A stretch of DNA of 64,000 nucleotides from the NCBI RefSeq assembly GCF_000316605.1, contig NC_019683.1:2340036-2404035 (forward strand), written 5' to 3'. This stretch comes from [Leptolyngbya] sp. PCC 7376 (GTDB lineage Bacteria > Cyanobacteriota > Cyanobacteriia > Cyanobacteriales > MRBY01). Both the position numbers and the translations under genes were made by a program. The notes under the pieces are model-generated. The model saw nothing but the letters and a program-made list of their open reading frames with translations. It did no database searches and had not been told where the DNA came from. Shown piece by piece: positions 33,873-43,970 of this stretch; the stretch's first letter is position 1; each line of letters opens with the position of its first letter.

Positions 33873-34067
33873 ACATCCAGTACCAAAGTCAGACTAATTT
33901 TAGTCGTAACCTGGCTTTAAAAATAGCCCAGCTTTCCAATCTTTTACTCAGAGTCAGTTTTTAACTGTCTAGGCTATAGGCAATCACGGCGATCGCTGAA
34001 TTCGTGACGATTCAACCTTTCATCATCCACCACTAGAAACTCTAATCTCAAATCAAAGCTTGATCGA

Positions 34068-34874
34068 TTAATTCTTACCCAAAGTTTCTTCTTCGTTACC
34101 GCCTAAAATCTGCTTCAGCGAAGACAGTCCTTTTTTGAGGCGACGCGATACTGTAATCACGCTAACACCCATGATTTCTGCGGCTTCTTTTTGCGTTAAA
34201 TCCTGCAAAAAGACAAACTCTAAAACTTTGCGTGTTCGATCCTCAAGCTGGGCTAATCCTTGTTGTAAACGAATCTGGTCTTCCATCGCCAACTGGAAAC
34301 TCTTGTATTTAGGATCTGGTACAAGATCGCCAAGACAAGCAGATTCACTACTATCAGATGAGACAGCGAGATCAAGACTTAAAGGATCGCGATTTTGGTA
34401 AGCGAGCTTGACATCCTGCCATTCAGCGAGAGAAATCTCAAGGCTTTCCGCAATTTCTCGTGGCGATGGTTGACGATGATGCTCTGCCCGAAAAGCTTGA
34501 ATAAACTTGGTTGATTTACGACGCAACTGCAATATACGGCGCGGAATACGAACAGTCGTACTTCGGTCACGCAAATAATGCTGAATTTCGCCACGAATGT
34601 AGGGACTAGCGAAGGAGCTAAAGGCATTCCCTCTTTCTAGGGTAAATCTCTCAATCGCACGCAATAGACCAATACTGCCCACTTGCAGCAGATCATCAAA
34701 ACTCTCACTACACTGTTTCGTCCAATGATGTGCTTCTTTCCGTACGAGACCAATATTTAAATTAACGATCTTATTACGCAGAGAGACGTCACCAGTTTTT
34801 TGATACTGCTGTAACAATTGCAGAGTCTGCTGTTTGATTGTTTCACCCATTACGGTCGTCATGATAGTTCCCAT
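34068..34874 (-). CDS. sigF: Group 3 sigma factor, SigF-like
   Basis: 268 residues; Met5 or Met9 (34850) are possible shorter starts. Region 2 is clear (FDDLLQVGSIGLLRAIERFTLERGNAFSSFASPYIRGEIQHYLRD). Region 3 follows (RQPSPREIAESLEISLAEW). Region 4 has QKEAAEIMGVSVITVSRRLKKGLSSL. The set belongs to the SigB/F/G type without region 1. In cyanobacteria SigF governs motility, pilus and salt or surface-related genes. Similar proteins of subgroup SigH or SigG are possible. No anti-sigma gene is next to it. Confidence 0.82.
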   Translation of the reverse strand: MGTIMTTVMGETIKQQTLQLLQQYQKTGDVSLRNKIVNLNIGLVRKEAHHWTKQCSESFDDLLQVGSIGLLRAIERFTLERGNAFSSFASPYIRGEIQHYLRDRSTTVRIPRRILQLRRKSTKFIQAFRAEHHRQPSPREIAESLEISLAEWQDVKLAYQNRDPLSLDLAVSSDSSESACLGDLVPDPKYKSFQLAMEDQIRLQQGLAQLEDRTRKVLEFVFLQDLTQKEAAEIMGVSVITVSRRLKKGLSSLKQILGGNEEETLGKN

Positions 34875-35286
34875 GGCTTCTGGTTGGAGGCTGTAGATGC
34901 GACCTTTCTGCTATTTCAGACAGTGAGAGTACAGTACGATTGCCCAAGTGCTCGATGCGATCGCCTTAAAACTATAAATAGCAGAGACTATAAGAGAGAA
35001 AAGTTAATTAAAAATTAAACTAGGAAAGATTGAATAAAACGAGTCATTAAGAGTTATGCACATAGTAATGTTGACACATTTTGCTTCACATCACGAAAAA
35101 TTTAATATTGAATGATAAATTGGCCACTAATTCCAGTGAAAATACGTAAGCATATTGTTTTTATTGATGATTACTTACAACAAAAGTGCATTTGGACTAG
35201 CTGGAGCTCGTATAAAAAGAATACTTCCACAGCTTTCACGTAAGTATAAAAGTTCTCAATAACTTTAAATTCAAGCTATCACAAAA
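34875..35286. other. Gap upstream of the sigma-factor gene
   Basis: 412 bp, AT-rich. It lies between the 5' end of the sigF-like gene and the 3' end of tilS. One HIP1 site occurs at about 34957. No gene or recognisable structured RNA was found. Confidence 0.45.
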
Positions 35287-36261
35287 TCATTTTTTCATTT
35301 TGTCTAGGGGCACAATATATTCAGCATTGACGATGAATTTAATATCTCCTGAAAAACTCGATGTTTGACTCCGATTTGGAGCATAGATCAATTTACGACA
35401 AGCTTCTATTTGTTGAAAACTTGGTTGTTTAGGTAATAGCTGAATGAGATATTGCTTCAGAATGCGACGCTGTAATGCCGGATGAATTTGTCGGAGCGGC
35501 AAACGCTGAAGTGATAGATCAGCGGCAAAATATTTTGCGAAGTGTTCTGCGGCGATTGCCTCTAGATAGTCATTTTCAGCTTGGGAAATAATAGCAGTTT
35601 GGGCAAGATGTTGCTCAGCCTGGGAGTTTATGACTTTTAGTTCTGGAAGGACTTGTTGACGGAGTCGATTGCGAGAAAAGCGTAAATTGTGATTATAAGT
35701 ATCTTCATAAATAGGCAGATTAAAATCGGTGCAAAAAGCGGCCGTTTCATCACGATGGACTGTCAATAAAGGACGTACAAGCGAGACCTCCGAAGTTAGT
35801 GATCGTCGTTCTGTTAAAGCCCCCAGTCCTCCTAAACCAGACCCTCGGGCAAGATTGAAGAGTAATGTTTCTGCACGATCACTGAGAGTATGGCCTGTCA
35901 CCACAATGGAGAACTGTTCGGTGATCGCCACAGCGCCTAGTTCTTGATAACGCCATTGGCGCGCTGCGGCTTCAGTTTCTTTAATTGGTGTTTCAGCCGC
36001 ACATAAAAAAAAGGGCAGTTGCCAAGTTACTGCAATACGGCATACATGATCAGCGATTGCTTCATCCCCAGACCATCCATGATTGCAATGGGCGATCGCT
36101 AGTCGCCATTGCCAACGTCTACTCAGATCAAGCAAAAGCTGCCCTAAACATAAAGAATCTTGCCCACCGGACACAGCGACTAAAATTCGCTGACCAGTAG
36201 GCAATAATTGAGTCTCTTTTAAATGTTGATGAACACGGGCATGGAGAAGTGACCAGTTCAC
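35287..36261 (-). CDS. tilS: tRNA(Ile)-lysidine synthase
   Basis: 324 residues. The PP-loop ATP-binding motif SGGQDS appears near residue 31, with the family signatures AIAHCNHGWSG and GHTLSDRAETLLFNLARGSGLGGLGAL. TilS puts lysine on C34 of tRNA-Ile(CAU), changing decoding from AUG to AUA, and is essential. It lacks the C-terminal domains of the E. coli enzyme, as is common. It lies only 6 bases after the acidic KGK-domain gene, so the two share a transcript. Confidence 0.92.
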   Translation of the reverse strand: MNWSLLHARVHQHLKETQLLPTGQRILVAVSGGQDSLCLGQLLLDLSRRWQWRLAIAHCNHGWSGDEAIADHVCRIAVTWQLPFFLCAAETPIKETEAAARQWRYQELGAVAITEQFSIVVTGHTLSDRAETLLFNLARGSGLGGLGALTERRSLTSEVSLVRPLLTVHRDETAAFCTDFNLPIYEDTYNHNLRFSRNRLRQQVLPELKVINSQAEQHLAQTAIISQAENDYLEAIAAEHFAKYFAADLSLQRLPLRQIHPALQRRILKQYLIQLLPKQPSFQQIEACRKLIYAPNRSQTSSFSGDIKFIVNAEYIVPLDKMKK

Positions 36262-36267
36262 AGCAGA

Positions 36268-38205
36268 CTATTCCAAATCCCAAATATCCGCAGAGACCTC
36301 TTCCTCTTCGCCAGTGACAGCATCAAGAGGATCATCTCCATCATCTAAAGCAGCAAAGTCGAAATCACCGTCGCTGTCATCATCGTTCTCAAACAGCTCT
36401 CCGAGGCTAATGTCATCATCGTCATCATTATCAAAGACATTGCTATCGTCACCTAGTTCAAAAGGCGACTCGACTTCTTCATCTGTTGATTCTGCTGCTG
36501 GAGCTGTAGGCGGAGCAGCCGATGGTGACATCTTCTTCTTCATAATCGAAACATCGATAAACTCCCCAAGATCTTCTGTTGACCCAAAATCAATTTCGGG
36601 AGGTAGCTCATCAGCTGTTAAATCGTCTTCTTCGTCCTCTTCCTCGGACTCAAATAAGAGATCTGCGACTTCATCATCCACTGGAGCATCTAAGTCAGGC
36701 TCATCTTGCTCATCAAAAGCTTCAAAAGAAAATTCTTCTTCGTCTCCACCAAGATCAAAGTCAGCAGCCATTTCATCTGAAGGCTCTTCTTTTTTGTCAG
36801 CAGTGGTAATTTCAGTATCTTCTGCACTATCGAAGTCAATCAAATCATCTGTTGACGAATCATTTGTTGTTTCTGATTCTTCTGCGGCGATCGCCTCATC
36901 AAAAGGATTATCAAAGAGATCGCTTTCGGATTCTGAAGTATCTTCGTCAAATTCTGAAGTATCTTCGTCAAATAAATTATCTAGCTCAAGATCATCGTCA
37001 ACAGCAGCATCCGACGTAGAATCAGCATCATCTCCTAATGCGGAAGCAGGTTCATCTAAGTCATCTAAACCTAGATCATCGCCAGTGTCTTCCAACAACA
37101 AATCATCTAAGTCATCAGCATCATCTTCGGTCTCACCCATATCGGGAGAAAGTTTGGTCTCTGCAAACAGATCTTCAGCATCCCCAAATAGATCATCGCC
37201 ATCATCATCGGCGATCGCCTCAAGTTCAGCGCTAGGCTCACCATCGGCATCACCCAAATCAAAATCTAGCTCATCACCAGAAGAGTCATCACCAAGAGAT
37301 TCTAAATCAGTAAGTCCTGCGTCTTGTTCTGCCTCACCTGCGGCACCATCATTACTCTCATCACCAAAAAGACTGTCGTCATCGAAGAGCTCATCCAAGT
37401 TGTCGTCTTCATCAACAACAGCACTTGCGGTCTCCAACTCAGTATCTCCATCTGCATCGGCGATCACACTTGGATTACTTTCAGATTCACTATCTGCCAG
37501 CAAATCATCAAAGCCATCATCGATGTCCAGATCGAAATCATCGTCATCTAATGATTCTGGCGTGCTATCAGGAGCTGGAATCGCAATATCCTGAGTCTCT
37601 TCCTCCAGGGATTCATCAGCAAATAAATCATCGAAACCACTATCATCAGTTTCTTCGACCGTTTCACTTAGCTCTTCTTCCACGAAAAGATCATCAAAAC
37701 TCGCGTCATCTTCCTGGACGAACGTTTCTTGCGGATCGACCAAGGTATCAGAAGTGATTGGTGCTGGAGTAGTGGCCTCAGGAAAACTGAAGTCATCATC
37801 AGCTAAACCTAAATCCACATCATCAAATTCATCGAGGACAGGTTCAGAAGTGGAGGAAACAGCGGCAGCTACCGGAGCAAAGGACTCGATAGCTGCCTCA
37901 ATTTTTGGGTCTGGGCTTGCCTCCGAATCAGCGTCTTCTGCAAATTCTAGATGTAGGCGAACTTTTCCCTTCACCCAGCCATCGGAGCCGAACCGCAGCA
38001 CATCGCAATCAATTCCTTCAGCATTCAGCCAGTCGATAGTTTCGGAGGTCACACCACCAACGCTATTTTCAAGCATGAGCTTTTTCAAGGCAGCAGTGAA
38101 TTCACTGACCCGAAAGGTACTATGTCCAATCACAATTTGTGACTCATTACTGACAGACAAAACCTCGCCGCTGCTAAGTGGTTGAAAGTTTTTGCTCACG
38201 GTCAT
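36268..38205 (-). CDS. KGK-domain protein with a very long acidic, low-complexity tail
   Basis: 645 residues. The first 90 residues form a small domain ending WVKGKVRLHLEF, with Lys79-Gly80-Lys81 fitting the cyanobacterial KGK domain. The following 550 residues are dominated by Asp and Glu with Ser/Ala and almost no Lys, Arg or aromatic residues except a recurring [F/L]D[D/E]L[F/L] motif (FDDLFVEE, FDDLFADE, LDELFDDD and others). It ends SADIWDLE. This predicts a disordered polyanion. A Ser-rich frame on the other strand is a by-product of this composition. Cotranscribed with tilS. The role is unknown; binding a basic partner or acting as a scaffold is inference. Confidence 0.75.
   Translation of the reverse strand: MTVSKNFQPLSSGEVLSVSNESQIVIGHSTFRVSEFTAALKKLMLENSVGGVTSETIDWLNAEGIDCDVLRFGSDGWVKGKVRLHLEFAEDADSEASPDPKIEAAIESFAPVAAAVSSTSEPVLDEFDDVDLGLADDDFSFPEATTPAPITSDTLVDPQETFVQEDDASFDDLFVEEELSETVEETDDSGFDDLFADESLEEETQDIAIPAPDSTPESLDDDDFDLDIDDGFDDLLADSESESNPSVIADADGDTELETASAVVDEDDNLDELFDDDSLFGDESNDGAAGEAEQDAGLTDLESLGDDSSGDELDFDLGDADGEPSAELEAIADDDGDDLFGDAEDLFAETKLSPDMGETEDDADDLDDLLLEDTGDDLGLDDLDEPASALGDDADSTSDAAVDDDLELDNLFDEDTSEFDEDTSESESDLFDNPFDEAIAAEESETTNDSSTDDLIDFDSAEDTEITTADKKEEPSDEMAADFDLGGDEEEFSFEAFDEQDEPDLDAPVDDEVADLLFESEEEDEEDDLTADELPPEIDFGSTEDLGEFIDVSIMKKKMSPSAAPPTAPAAESTDEEVESPFELGDDSNVFDNDDDDDISLGELFENDDDSDGDFDFAALDDGDDPLDAVTGEEEEVSADIWDLE
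36930..36971. repeat. 21-bp tandem duplication inside the acidic tail
   Basis: ATTCTGAAGTATCTTCGTCA plus A is repeated exactly twice (36930-36950 and 36951-36971), adding seven codons in frame. It shows how the acidic tail grows by slippage and is likely to vary in length between strains. Confidence 0.85.
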
Positions 38206-38338
38206 ATCCCCACAATGTTCGAATACTAGGTAATAAAGGTTAAAGAGCGTTCTTAAATGATACGTAGTGTATCCCTTGAATCATTTTAGTCGGGATTTTC
38301 CAGTCGGAATGGCTTTTTTTTCCAAAATTCAAGTCTGT

Positions 38339-39358
38339 TTAGAAAAACCAACCGTAGGAATGTAATCCTTTGCCCAAAATATTGACGCCCAGATAACAGA
38401 TCCAAACGACAACAAATCCGGCTGCAGCTAGCAATGCAGGTTGTCTACCTTGCCAGCCACGGGTAATGCGGGCATGGAGATAAGCAGCAAATACAAGCCA
38501 TGTAATTAAGGCCCATGTTTCTTTGGGATCCCAGCTCCAATATGAACCCCATGCTTCATTTGCCCAAACTCCACCAGAAATAATGCCAATGGTTAAAAGT
38601 GGAAAACCTAGACCAATGATGCGATAGCTAATGTTATCTAAGGTGTCGGCAAGGTTCAACATTTGGGGACTGAGACTAGGTGCGACTGCCAAATTTTCGA
38701 GGGAAGGCTGGGTCAAGACCGCAGCATTACCATCAAAACTTGGTTGCTCTTTAGTGAACGCAACGGCAGTAACAGGCGACGTGTCGTCAGATTCTGGTTG
38801 ATCATTGCGGAGACGATAGGAACCGTTACCGACAGAACTACCACGCAATTCGATTTTTTGGCCTCTGGTGACAATCAAGAAGGCGATCGCCAACAAAGAG
38901 CCTACCAGCAGCGCAGAATAGCTGATCATCATGACGCTGACGTGCATCATTAACCAGTTAGATTTGAGGGCAGGTACGAGGGGAGCAGAGTTCTGCATTT
39001 CCTCGGGAAGAGACAGAGCAGCAAAGGCAGTAATGCCCATAGCTACCGGTGTTGTAATAGTTCCCACCCAACGACTCCGACTCATCTGCTCGGCAATGAG
39101 ATGCATTGTCGTGATGCCCCAAGCCAAGAAAAATAAGGATTCGTAGAGGTTACTCAGAGGGAAATAGCCTGCTTCCAACCAACGTGCCCCCAGGAGGGTT
39201 GCCATACAGAGATTAGCAACCACTACACCAATGGTGCCGAGCTTTTGCAAGGTAGTTAGATTCGGAAAGGCAGCACCACACCAGTAGATGAGCATGGTGA
39301 GAAATAAAACTAGAAATGAAGTGTTATCTAAAAGGCTTTGGAGTGCAACCAAATCCAT
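38339..39358 (-). CDS. ccsA: Cytochrome c biogenesis protein CcsA
   Basis: 339 residues with about eight membrane helices. The tryptophan-rich heme-handling motif [21 protein letters not shown] and the external His residues ([17 protein letters not shown]) identify the System II cytochrome c synthetase subunit CcsA (also called CcsB in TIGRFAM usage). With Ccs1 it carries heme to the thylakoid lumen side and attaches it to apocytochromes f, c6 and c550. A hydrophilic insert (about 170-230) separates the two halves. Ccs1 is not in this window. Confidence 0.92.
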   Translation of the reverse strand: MDLVALQSLLDNTSFLVLFLTMLIYWCGAAFPNLTTLQKLGTIGVVVANLCMATLLGARWLEAGYFPLSNLYESLFFLAWGITTMHLIAEQMSRSRWVGTITTPVAMGITAFAALSLPEEMQNSAPLVPALKSNWLMMHVSVMMISYSALLVGSLLAIAFLIVTRGQKIELRGSSVGNGSYRLRNDQPESDDTSPVTAVAFTKEQPSFDGNAAVLTQPSLENLAVAPSLSPQMLNLADTLDNISYRIIGLGFPLLTIGIISGGVWANEAWGSYWSWDPKETWALITWLVFAAYLHARITRGWQGRQPALLAAAGFVVVWICYLGVNILGKGLHSYGWFF

Positions 39359-39456
39359 TTTCGGTTCTCCTATCGGTAAGGGTCGATAAACGTCGAATAA
39401 AAAATTTTGTTATGGATTATCTAATAGTGTGCTGGAAAATGGGGATCCTTGTCACC

Positions 39457-40629
39457 TCAGCTCATCATAATTGGTAACTTTTCATCAGTGAGCGTTTCTG
39501 TAGCAATCGCAAAGTGGTACAGCGTGGTGCGCTCAGCAGAGGGTCTATTTTGACTAGCGATCGCATGTTGAAGCTGCTCAATGGTAAGGCAAGTACCTCC
39601 TTGCGCCCCGGCCATTGTGGTAATGTGCTCTTCCATTAGTGTTCCCCCAATATCATTACAACCCCACCGCAACGCTTCCGTTGCTCCATCTAAACCAAGT
39701 TTGACCCAACTGGGTTGGTGGTTAACAATCCATTTTCCAAGAAATAAACGAGAGACAGCCGTCAAATGCAATGTCAGATTTAAATCCGGTTGGTCGCGAC
39801 CAACTTTTTTGCGCAATACGGCGGGTGCATCCTGACCCACAAAAGGCAACAAAATAAATTCGCTGATTTTGGCAGAATAATTTTTTTCAACCGCATATTG
39901 TTGTAGCGATCGCATCTGCTCTAAATGACAAACTTGCTGCTCTAGGGTTTCGATATGGCCGCACAACATCGTACTAGTGGTCATTATGCCGAGAGAATGA
40001 GCCAGACTCACAATCTCTAACCAAGTGGCTGTATCGAGCTTTTCAGGGCAAATTTGACGACGAATTTGATCATCCAAAACTTCAGCTGCTGTGCCGGGGA
40101 AAGATCCTACTCCAACATCTTTGAGGGCTAGGATCACCTCAGCAAAAGTAAGCTCATCCTGACGAGCAATAAATTCAATTTCCTGTGGCGAAAAGGCGTG
40201 GATATGCAACTGCGGGAATTCAGTTTTCAGCGATCGCACCAAATCAAGATAATAGTCCAGCGATCGCCCATTAATTTTTGCTTCAGGATTGAGACCACCC
40301 TGCATACAAATTTCTGTTGCGCCACGTTGAACCGCATCTGCTGCTTTTTCAAGCAATTGGCCATTATCTAGCCAGAATGCCCCTTCATCGTCAGCATCTC
40401 GCCGAAATGCGCAGAAATGACAATGCTGTTCACAAATATTGGTGAAATTGAGGTTCCGATTAACCACATAGGTTACTGTCTCACCGCAGAGCGATCGCCG
40501 TAATTCATCTGCAGCCTGTCGAATTTCTTCAATGGCATCCGGTTGATATTGCTCTAGCAAAAAAATCCCTTCTGCCACCGAGAGATCCTGAAGCGCGATC
40601 GCCTTATCTAAAATTTCGGTAAGCTTCAT
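39457..40629 (-). CDS. cofH: CofH, FO synthase subunit 2
   Basis: 390 residues. A radical-SAM enzyme: cluster cysteines Cys66, Cys70 and Cys73 in CEQHCHFC, with [13 protein letters not shown] and [15 protein letters not shown] typical of CofH. It joins tyrosine-derived 4-hydroxybenzyl to 5-amino-6-ribitylaminouracil on the way to FO, the antenna flavin of some photolyases in cyanobacteria. CofG is not in the window. Its ATG overlaps the proC stop (ATGA, 4 bases), so the two are translationally coupled, although no pathway link is known. Confidence 0.9.
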   Translation of the reverse strand: MKLTEILDKAIALQDLSVAEGIFLLEQYQPDAIEEIRQAADELRRSLCGETVTYVVNRNLNFTNICEQHCHFCAFRRDADDEGAFWLDNGQLLEKAADAVQRGATEICMQGGLNPEAKINGRSLDYYLDLVRSLKTEFPQLHIHAFSPQEIEFIARQDELTFAEVILALKDVGVGSFPGTAAEVLDDQIRRQICPEKLDTATWLEIVSLAHSLGIMTTSTMLCGHIETLEQQVCHLEQMRSLQQYAVEKNYSAKISEFILLPFVGQDAPAVLRKKVGRDQPDLNLTLHLTAVSRLFLGKWIVNHQPSWVKLGLDGATEALRWGCNDIGGTLMEEHITTMAGAQGGTCLTIEQLQHAIASQNRPSAERTTLYHFAIATETLTDEKLPIMMS

Positions 40630-41435
40630 CCTTTCCCTAGTTCTTCAGAACGCTGTTTTGCCGCTTTGACCGCTTCAATCACTGCCGAACGAAACCCATT
40701 TGCCTCCAATGTTGCCACACCTGTAATCGTTGTGCCGCCGGGACTAGTGACTCGATCCTTGAGCTGCGCTGGGTGTAAACCTGAATCTTGCAGGAGCTCA
40801 GCTGTCCCTTTAACAGTCTGTAACGCCAACTGCTGAGCAATCTGACGCGGTAACCCAGAAGCCACGCCACCATCCGCTAAAGCCTCAATCATCAAAGCCA
40901 CGAATGCAGGTCCCGAACCGGACAGCCCGGTTACGGCATCCATTAAATATTCTGGGACTTCAACGACCTGTCCCACTGCTGTAAAAATCTGTTTCGCTAA
41001 CTCCACCTGCTCTGGGGAGACTAAATCGCTTGGGGCGATCGCCGTCATCCCTTGACCGACAATGGCAGGCGTATTTGGCATCACCCTCACCACCGGATAG
41101 CCCACAAATCCCGTCTGCAATTTCTCTAATGTCACCCCTGCCAAAATTGATAAAACAAGAGGGCGTTCCATCAATTCTTTGGATTGCAATTCCGTCGCTA
41201 CTTTCTCGAAAATTTGGGGTTTAATCGCCAGCATCAGCACATCTGAGGCGATCGCCGCATCAGCATTATTTGCTGTCACTGCAATACCGTACTCCTGCTG
41301 TAGATATTCCCGTCGTGCCGCAACAGGATCGCTCACCACAACATCAGATGGCGCGTATAAACCTTGTTTTAATAAACGAGACAATAGAGCCTCACCCATT
41401 ACTCCGCCACCGATCATCCCAAATTTCACAGCCAT
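40626..41435 (-). CDS. proC: Pyrroline-5-carboxylate reductase
   Basis: 269 residues. ProC makes proline from pyrroline-5-carboxylate with NAD(P)H. The N-terminal Rossmann motif is [36 protein letters not shown] is diagnostic, and the C-terminal [27 protein letters not shown] and SPGGTTITG blocks complete the signature. In many cyanobacteria proC sits near sepF and pipX-pipY, as it does here. Confidence 0.94.
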   Translation of the reverse strand: MAVKFGMIGGGVMGEALLSRLLKQGLYAPSDVVVSDPVAARREYLQQEYGIAVTANNADAAIASDVLMLAIKPQIFEKVATELQSKELMERPLVLSILAGVTLEKLQTGFVGYPVVRVMPNTPAIVGQGMTAIAPSDLVSPEQVELAKQIFTAVGQVVEVPEYLMDAVTGLSGSGPAFVALMIEALADGGVASGLPRQIAQQLALQTVKGTAELLQDSGLHPAQLKDRVTSPGGTTITGVATLEANGFRSAVIEAVKAAKQRSEELGKG

Positions 41436-41534
41436 AAGCCCTCAAATATTTCGCCCAGATATATTTCTCAGTACGAACATCTCATTTCAAAATATATTCA
41501 CCCATGACACCAAACGAAATCAACTCACAAAAAA

Positions 41535-41555
41535 AGAGACGACCAAGCCGTCCCT
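41535..41555 (-). terminator. Rho-independent terminator of sepF
   Basis: Arms AGAGACG (41535-41541) and CGTCCCT (41549-41555) form a 7-bp stem with one G-U; on the minus strand a T-run follows (A-run to 41535). It separates sepF from proC. Confidence 0.65.
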
Positions 41556-41638
41556 TATGGAAATGTATTTTTCGATCAACTGAGATACGAAGTCAAATCC
41601 GTCACAACTGACGAATCTGCTCGCTTCTAGCTAAATAA

Positions 41639-42238
41639 TTATTGTGCCTGCGCAACGGGAGCCATTTCTTCGTTCCAAGCAGGTGTGGGAGTTGCAGTAC
41701 GGGGAGCAGCGGGCTGTGCAGTCACAGGAGTCGCAGCTTCGTGGACAACACCAGTCTGATTAGTAACCTGAACACAATTAGGTGTGAAGAGGAAAATGCT
41801 ATCGCCAATGCGCTCTTGATGCCCATCAATTGCATAGGTACCACCAGCAACGAAGTCAACAGCACGTTGCGCTTCATCTGGGTCCATCATGTTGAGGTTG
41901 AGAACCACAGAGCGGCGATCCCTGAGAGATTGGATGACCTGAGGCATCTCTTCAAAAGAATGGGGCTCACAAACAACAACTTCAGATAAGCCATTGTTAA
42001 CGCCAGGCATACCAATGACATTATTACGGGGCGCGGAATTAGAATTCATGCCAAAATCAGAAGCTACAGTGGGGTTTTCACGGAGACGACGAGGGCGGGA
42101 CTTTTCTTCAACGAGGGGCGCAGGGCTATCGGCAGGATAGAGGGCTGCGTAATCGGTGTTATCCACCTCTTCTTCGTAATACTCCTCGAATTCCTCGGTC
42201 TCGTTAAAGCCCAAAAAATCACGTAACTTAGTAAACAT
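41639..42238 (-). CDS. sepF: SepF cell-division protein
   Basis: 199 residues. An N-terminal amphipathic membrane-targeting helix ([11 protein letters not shown]) comes first, then an acidic linker. The SepF core (about 85-165: [52 protein letters not shown]) and a Pro/Ala/Thr-rich tail follow. SepF (Cdv2) ties FtsZ filaments to the membrane, replacing FtsA, which cyanobacteria lack. Confidence 0.93.
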   Translation of the reverse strand: MFTKLRDFLGFNETEEFEEYYEEEVDNTDYAALYPADSPAPLVEEKSRPRRLRENPTVASDFGMNSNSAPRNNVIGMPGVNNGLSEVVVCEPHSFEEMPQVIQSLRDRRSVVLNLNMMDPDEAQRAVDFVAGGTYAIDGHQERIGDSIFLFTPNCVQVTNQTGVVHEAATPVTAQPAAPRTATPTPAWNEEMAPVAQAQ

Positions 42239-42636
42239 AGTGCGAAATATCCTTGATATTGATTGTCAGTTTAGTGTGCTTTGTTTGGCATGAGAAATAG
42301 TTTTTTCTAAATTCCCAGGAAGTCTAATGGGAGAAAGACTCAAGGATAGAAAGAGACTTTATCTAGACTTGATACTTCCTCAGCATATCTTATGTTTTTA
42401 TTTTGTCTAGAGTTTGGTCAGTTTTTTTTTGAGTTTTGGCAAATTAAATCCAAATTCCTAAATTACGCTTTATTCTGCCCCAAAATCCCTGCTTTGATGA
42501 AATCACCACCATAAACTTTTGTTAATCAAGAGTTTATGATGCAACAAGCTCCTTGAGAAGGGAATAATAGAAAGATTTTGTTCCTGTTAATAAGGGAAGA
42601 CCTCTCGGGGCGATCGCCACTTTTTCGTATCAAAAA
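42239..42636. other. Gap between pipY and sepF
   Basis: 398 bp containing the sepF promoter region. One HIP1 site (about 42610) and several T-rich runs are present. I find no gene or known motif. Confidence 0.45.
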
Positions 42637-43311
42637 TCAAGCGTAGCTACGCTGGCCAAAAATGGCACTACCGACCCTAATCATAGTGCTACCAGCCTGC
42701 ACTGCCAGCTCATAGTCACCAGACATACCCATAGATAATTCACTGAGTGCGAAAGGAAAGGCAGAATTTTCGTTGAGCTGCTCTTTTAGTTTTTGCACAG
42801 AGGTAAAGGCGGCTAGGATTTCATTCGAAGTTAGCCCCAATGGCAAAATTGTCATTAAACCCTGAATCTTTAGATGATTGCATGCCGCTAAGCCTGATAG
42901 GTCTTGCTGTAGCTGTTCAAAATCCCAGCCAAATTTATTGGGATCAGGCAAAGGCTTGACCTGAAGACAACATTTCGGCACAACAGCCATTGTCGCAGCG
43001 TAATTATTTAATTTCTTAGCCAGAGCAAGGCTGTCAATAGTGTGAATCCAGTCAAAGTGGGCGATCGCCTTTTTTGCCTTATTTTTTTGGAGATGACCAA
43101 TAAAGTGCCAACAAATATCTTTTAAATCCGCTAATTCTTTTTGCTTCGCTAAGGCTTCTTGGAGTCGATTTTCTGCAAAGTCTCGTACACCAACTTCATA
43201 CGCTGCCCGAATTTTCTCAACGCTGTGGGTTTTACTGACTGCAATCAATTTAGTAGTTGCAGGGAGCTGCTGCTGAAAAAAAGCGATCTGATTAGCAAGT
43301 TGGTCAGACAT
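42637..43311 (-). CDS. pipY: PLP-homeostasis protein (YggS/PipY)
   Basis: 224 residues from ATG 43311, 16 bases after the pipX stop; a frame from 43365 would overlap pipX by 38 bases and adds unconserved residues. The fold is a single alanine-racemase-like TIM barrel. The PLP lysine is in TKLIAVSKTHS, with FAENRLQEA, WHFIGHLQKNKAK and LSMGMSGDYELAVQAGSTMIRVGSAIFG as signatures. PipY buffers pyridoxal phosphate and amino acids and is co-expressed with PipX. Confidence 0.92.
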   Translation of the reverse strand: MSDQLANQIAFFQQQLPATTKLIAVSKTHSVEKIRAAYEVGVRDFAENRLQEALAKQKELADLKDICWHFIGHLQKNKAKKAIAHFDWIHTIDSLALAKKLNNYAATMAVVPKCCLQVKPLPDPNKFGWDFEQLQQDLSGLAACNHLKIQGLMTILPLGLTSNEILAAFTSVQKLKEQLNENSAFPFALSELSMGMSGDYELAVQAGSTMIRVGSAIFGQRSYA

Positions 43312-43327
43312 ATCAGCGAAAAACAAT

Positions 43328-43597
43328 TTACTGGAACGTACGCTTGTATAAAGCCTGTAATGCATCGAGTTGAGGTGAAGGGCCGAGGCGACGAACTTTG
43401 CGTAATCTCTGCTCTACTTTCATGCGAGCATCCATACGCGTGATGGGCTCGAAAACCATATTTTTTTTGTTCTGCTGCACCACGAAAAATAATCGTTGAG
43501 CATAAAGTGTCGTAAATAATTCTTCGTTATCTTCTAGCTCACAGATCAAGAAAAGCATCCCAAAAGTTGGGTGATTGAAATAGGACTCTGTATTCAT
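43328..43597 (-). CDS. pipX: PipX, PII-interacting coactivator of NtcA
   Basis: 89 residues, the standard length. The Tudor-like N-terminal domain (MNTESYFNHPTFGMLFLICELEDNEELFTTLYAQRLFF) and the helical C-terminus (MKVEQRLRKVRRLG) match PipX. It binds NtcA when 2-oxoglutarate is high and is held by PII when nitrogen is plentiful. It is the first gene of a pipX-pipY unit. An NtcA-type palindrome lies 107 bases upstream. Confidence 0.94.
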   Translation of the reverse strand: MNTESYFNHPTFGMLFLICELEDNEELFTTLYAQRLFFVVQQNKKNMVFEPITRMDARMKVEQRLRKVRRLGPSPQLDALQALYKRTFQ

Positions 43598-43970
43598 TCA
43601 AATTCTATGGGTTCCAAAAACTCAGTAACCGAACTGTGACGGGCTACAAATCGTTCAAAAAGTGGCGATGCTGATGCTTTGTTACCGAAATGCGTAGAAG
43701 ACGGTATCTTCAGATACATAAGCATCATCTGTTTAGTATATAGACGATAGGTCAGGAATGGGAAAATTTATTTGACTGAATGGTCTTTTACTCTACAGCC
43801 TTTTAAAAACATTTGTACTATATCTTAAAGGGTTTCTGTTCTACTAGTTGCGCCAGGCGATCGCCACAATTATCCAAGCTAACCGCAAAAATGCAACTAA
43901 ATGAAACACGGCTTGGTAAGATTAAGAATTGCTTTTTTGCACACCGCTATCAAACCTTATCCTGAAAACC
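43598..43970. other. Divergent gap between pipX and miaB
   Basis: 373 bp with promoters for both genes. It contains the NtcA-like palindrome at 43704-43717 and a HIP1 site at about 43857. No gene was seen. Confidence 0.5.
43704..43717. promoter_or_regulatory. NtcA-like box GTA-N8-TAC upstream of pipX
   Basis: GTATCTTCAGATAC fits the NtcA consensus GTA-N8-TAC and is fully palindromic apart from the two central bases. It lies 107 bases before the pipX start. I see no good TAN3T element at the usual 22-base distance, so class II activation is not supported; repression or chance remains possible. Confidence 0.5.

Noticed and set aside
36314-37594. 426-codon Ser-rich frame on the plus strand
   Set aside because: It is the antisense image of the Asp/Glu-rich codons of the KGK-domain gene; no start signal and no family resemblance.
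43312-43365. Longer start for pipY
   Set aside because: It would overlap pipX by 38 bases; the ATG at 43311 directly follows the pipX stop and begins the conserved region.
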